DNA of 6,205 bases, from positions 1 through 6,205 of the forward strand of contig JAJYSL010000262.1 of assembly GCA_021793595.1 (NCBI GenBank), read 5' to 3'. Under the pieces are notes generated by a model. It saw only the letters and a program-made list of their open reading frames with translations, was not told where the DNA came from and did no database searches. Origin of the DNA: Acidobacteriota bacterium. Its GTDB lineage: Bacteria > Acidobacteriota > Terriglobia > Terriglobales > Acidobacteriaceae. Shown here piece by piece: positions 5,678 through 6,205 of this stretch (position 1 is the stretch's first letter; each line of letters starts with the position of its first letter). Both the position numbers and the translations under genes were made by a program.

Positions 5678-6205
5678 CTAAGGAACAACATTGATGGGGA
5701 TGAGTTTGAACCCAAGTTCTCTGGCTTGTGCGTGAAGCCTGGCCGATTTTTGGTGGTGCCGGCGCTCCTCCTGTTTCTGAAAGATAGTGGTGTCGTATGG
5801 TTGCTGGGTGGTGATCATGTGAAAGATGATACGGCCAGGGATGTGATCGGACCTACCCCCGGCTGCGTCATCAATAGCCGCGCCTGCGCGTGTTCCTCCG
5901 CCGCACGAGCTACTGCCCGATCCAACTCGTCGATCTGCCGATGCAACTCCGCCAGCAGATGCAACAAATCTTCGCGTCGCCGCGCCGTCCAACCTTGCAG
6001 AGGAAGTTTTTCCAACTCAGCCCTCCCCCGAACGCTCCACAGGGAACTCTTTTTCCGCACCCCACAGTTCAGCGCCAAGTGCTGCAATCCGTTCTTCACC
6101 CGGCTGCGGATCTCCACCAGCTTGTGCCGGTGAATCAACAACTGGCGCATGTCCCGTTGCTCGGCACTCGGAACCCACAACCGGGGAAACCGGTCCTCCA
6201 TCAAC
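5678..6205 (-). pseudogene. IS110-family transposase, internally deleted and partial
   Basis: Reading from the right edge, one frame (6204 to 5815) carries the region after the N-terminal DEDD catalytic domain of IS110-family transposases: FPRLWVPSAEQRD, then IHRHKLVEIRSRVKNGLQHLAL, a helical segment (LHLLAELHRQIDELD) and LMTQPGVGPITSLA, which opens the Transposase_20 domain. At about 5830-5836 the match stops. A second frame at the same spot reads RIIFHMITTQQPYD and runs to a stop at 5678 through FQKQEERRHHQKSARLHAQA and ELGFKLIP, which resembles the normal C-terminus of the same family. The middle of the Transposase_20 domain, by my estimate 80-100 codons, is therefore deleted and the two ends are out of frame. 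The catalytic N-terminus, if present, lies outside the window. The protein cannot be active as it stands. Ends of the insertion sequence and target duplications could not be recognised. Confidence 0.75.

Noticed and set aside
5554..5715. N-terminal extension of the integrase up to 5715
   Set aside because: The extension reads through intergenic DNA and into the end of the transposase remnant; the strong ribosome binding site at 5559-5566 fixes the start at 5553.
1..6205. CRISPR array or other regular spaced repeats
   Set aside because: The only periodic repeat is the 108-base SEL1 coding period; no short repeats with unique spacers were found.

Overview
The window looks like a piece of mobile, partly decayed bacterial DNA with bacterial gene density. 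Translated motifs give no firm taxon. Base composition looks mid-range to moderately GC-rich by eye. An Acidobacteriota or proteobacterial host would fit the protein families, but that is inference only.

Layout, left to right. (1) Positions 4-1404, + strand: two adjacent SEL1-repeat genes 6 bases apart, the first possibly cut by the window edge. (2) 1544-1765, +: a 73-residue zinc-ribbon-like protein with its own promoter-like sequence and a clear ribosome binding site. (3) 1766-2070: about 300 bases with no convincing gene. It may hold a worn remnant of a gamma-glutamylcyclotransferase-like gene on the - strand. A perfect 12-bp hairpin at 2071-2099 closes this gap. (4) 2101-4048, - strand: three genes joined by ATGA overlaps. 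Read in order of transcription they are a small HTH protein, a deviant Walker A ATPase and a single-pass membrane protein. Size, order and motifs match the traK-traL-traM leader operon of IncP-type conjugative plasmids. (5) 4049-4290: a compact regulatory and recombination region. It has a promoter with a tandem 11-bp repeat, a second pair of near repeats, the 3' part of a tRNA-Glu gene (anticodon loop to CCA) and a strong terminator. (6) 4289-5553, -: a tyrosine recombinase whose 3' end faces the tRNA fragment. It has every catalytic residue but is split by a frameshift near 5254-5268. (7) 5678-6205, -: an internally deleted IS110-family transposase running off the right edge.

How the parts fit: the tRNA-Glu fragment lacks its 5' half, lies between transfer-type genes and an integrase, and is oriented with its CCA end toward the integrase. 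That is what an attP (a circular element, or the junction of two tandem elements) would look like for an element that integrates into tRNA-Glu. The traKLM-like operon would be at one end of the element and the integrase at the other. The expected relaxase genes beside traK are absent from the window. The frameshifted integrase and the broken transposase suggest the right-hand part is degrading. No CRISPR array and no intact RNA gene were found.
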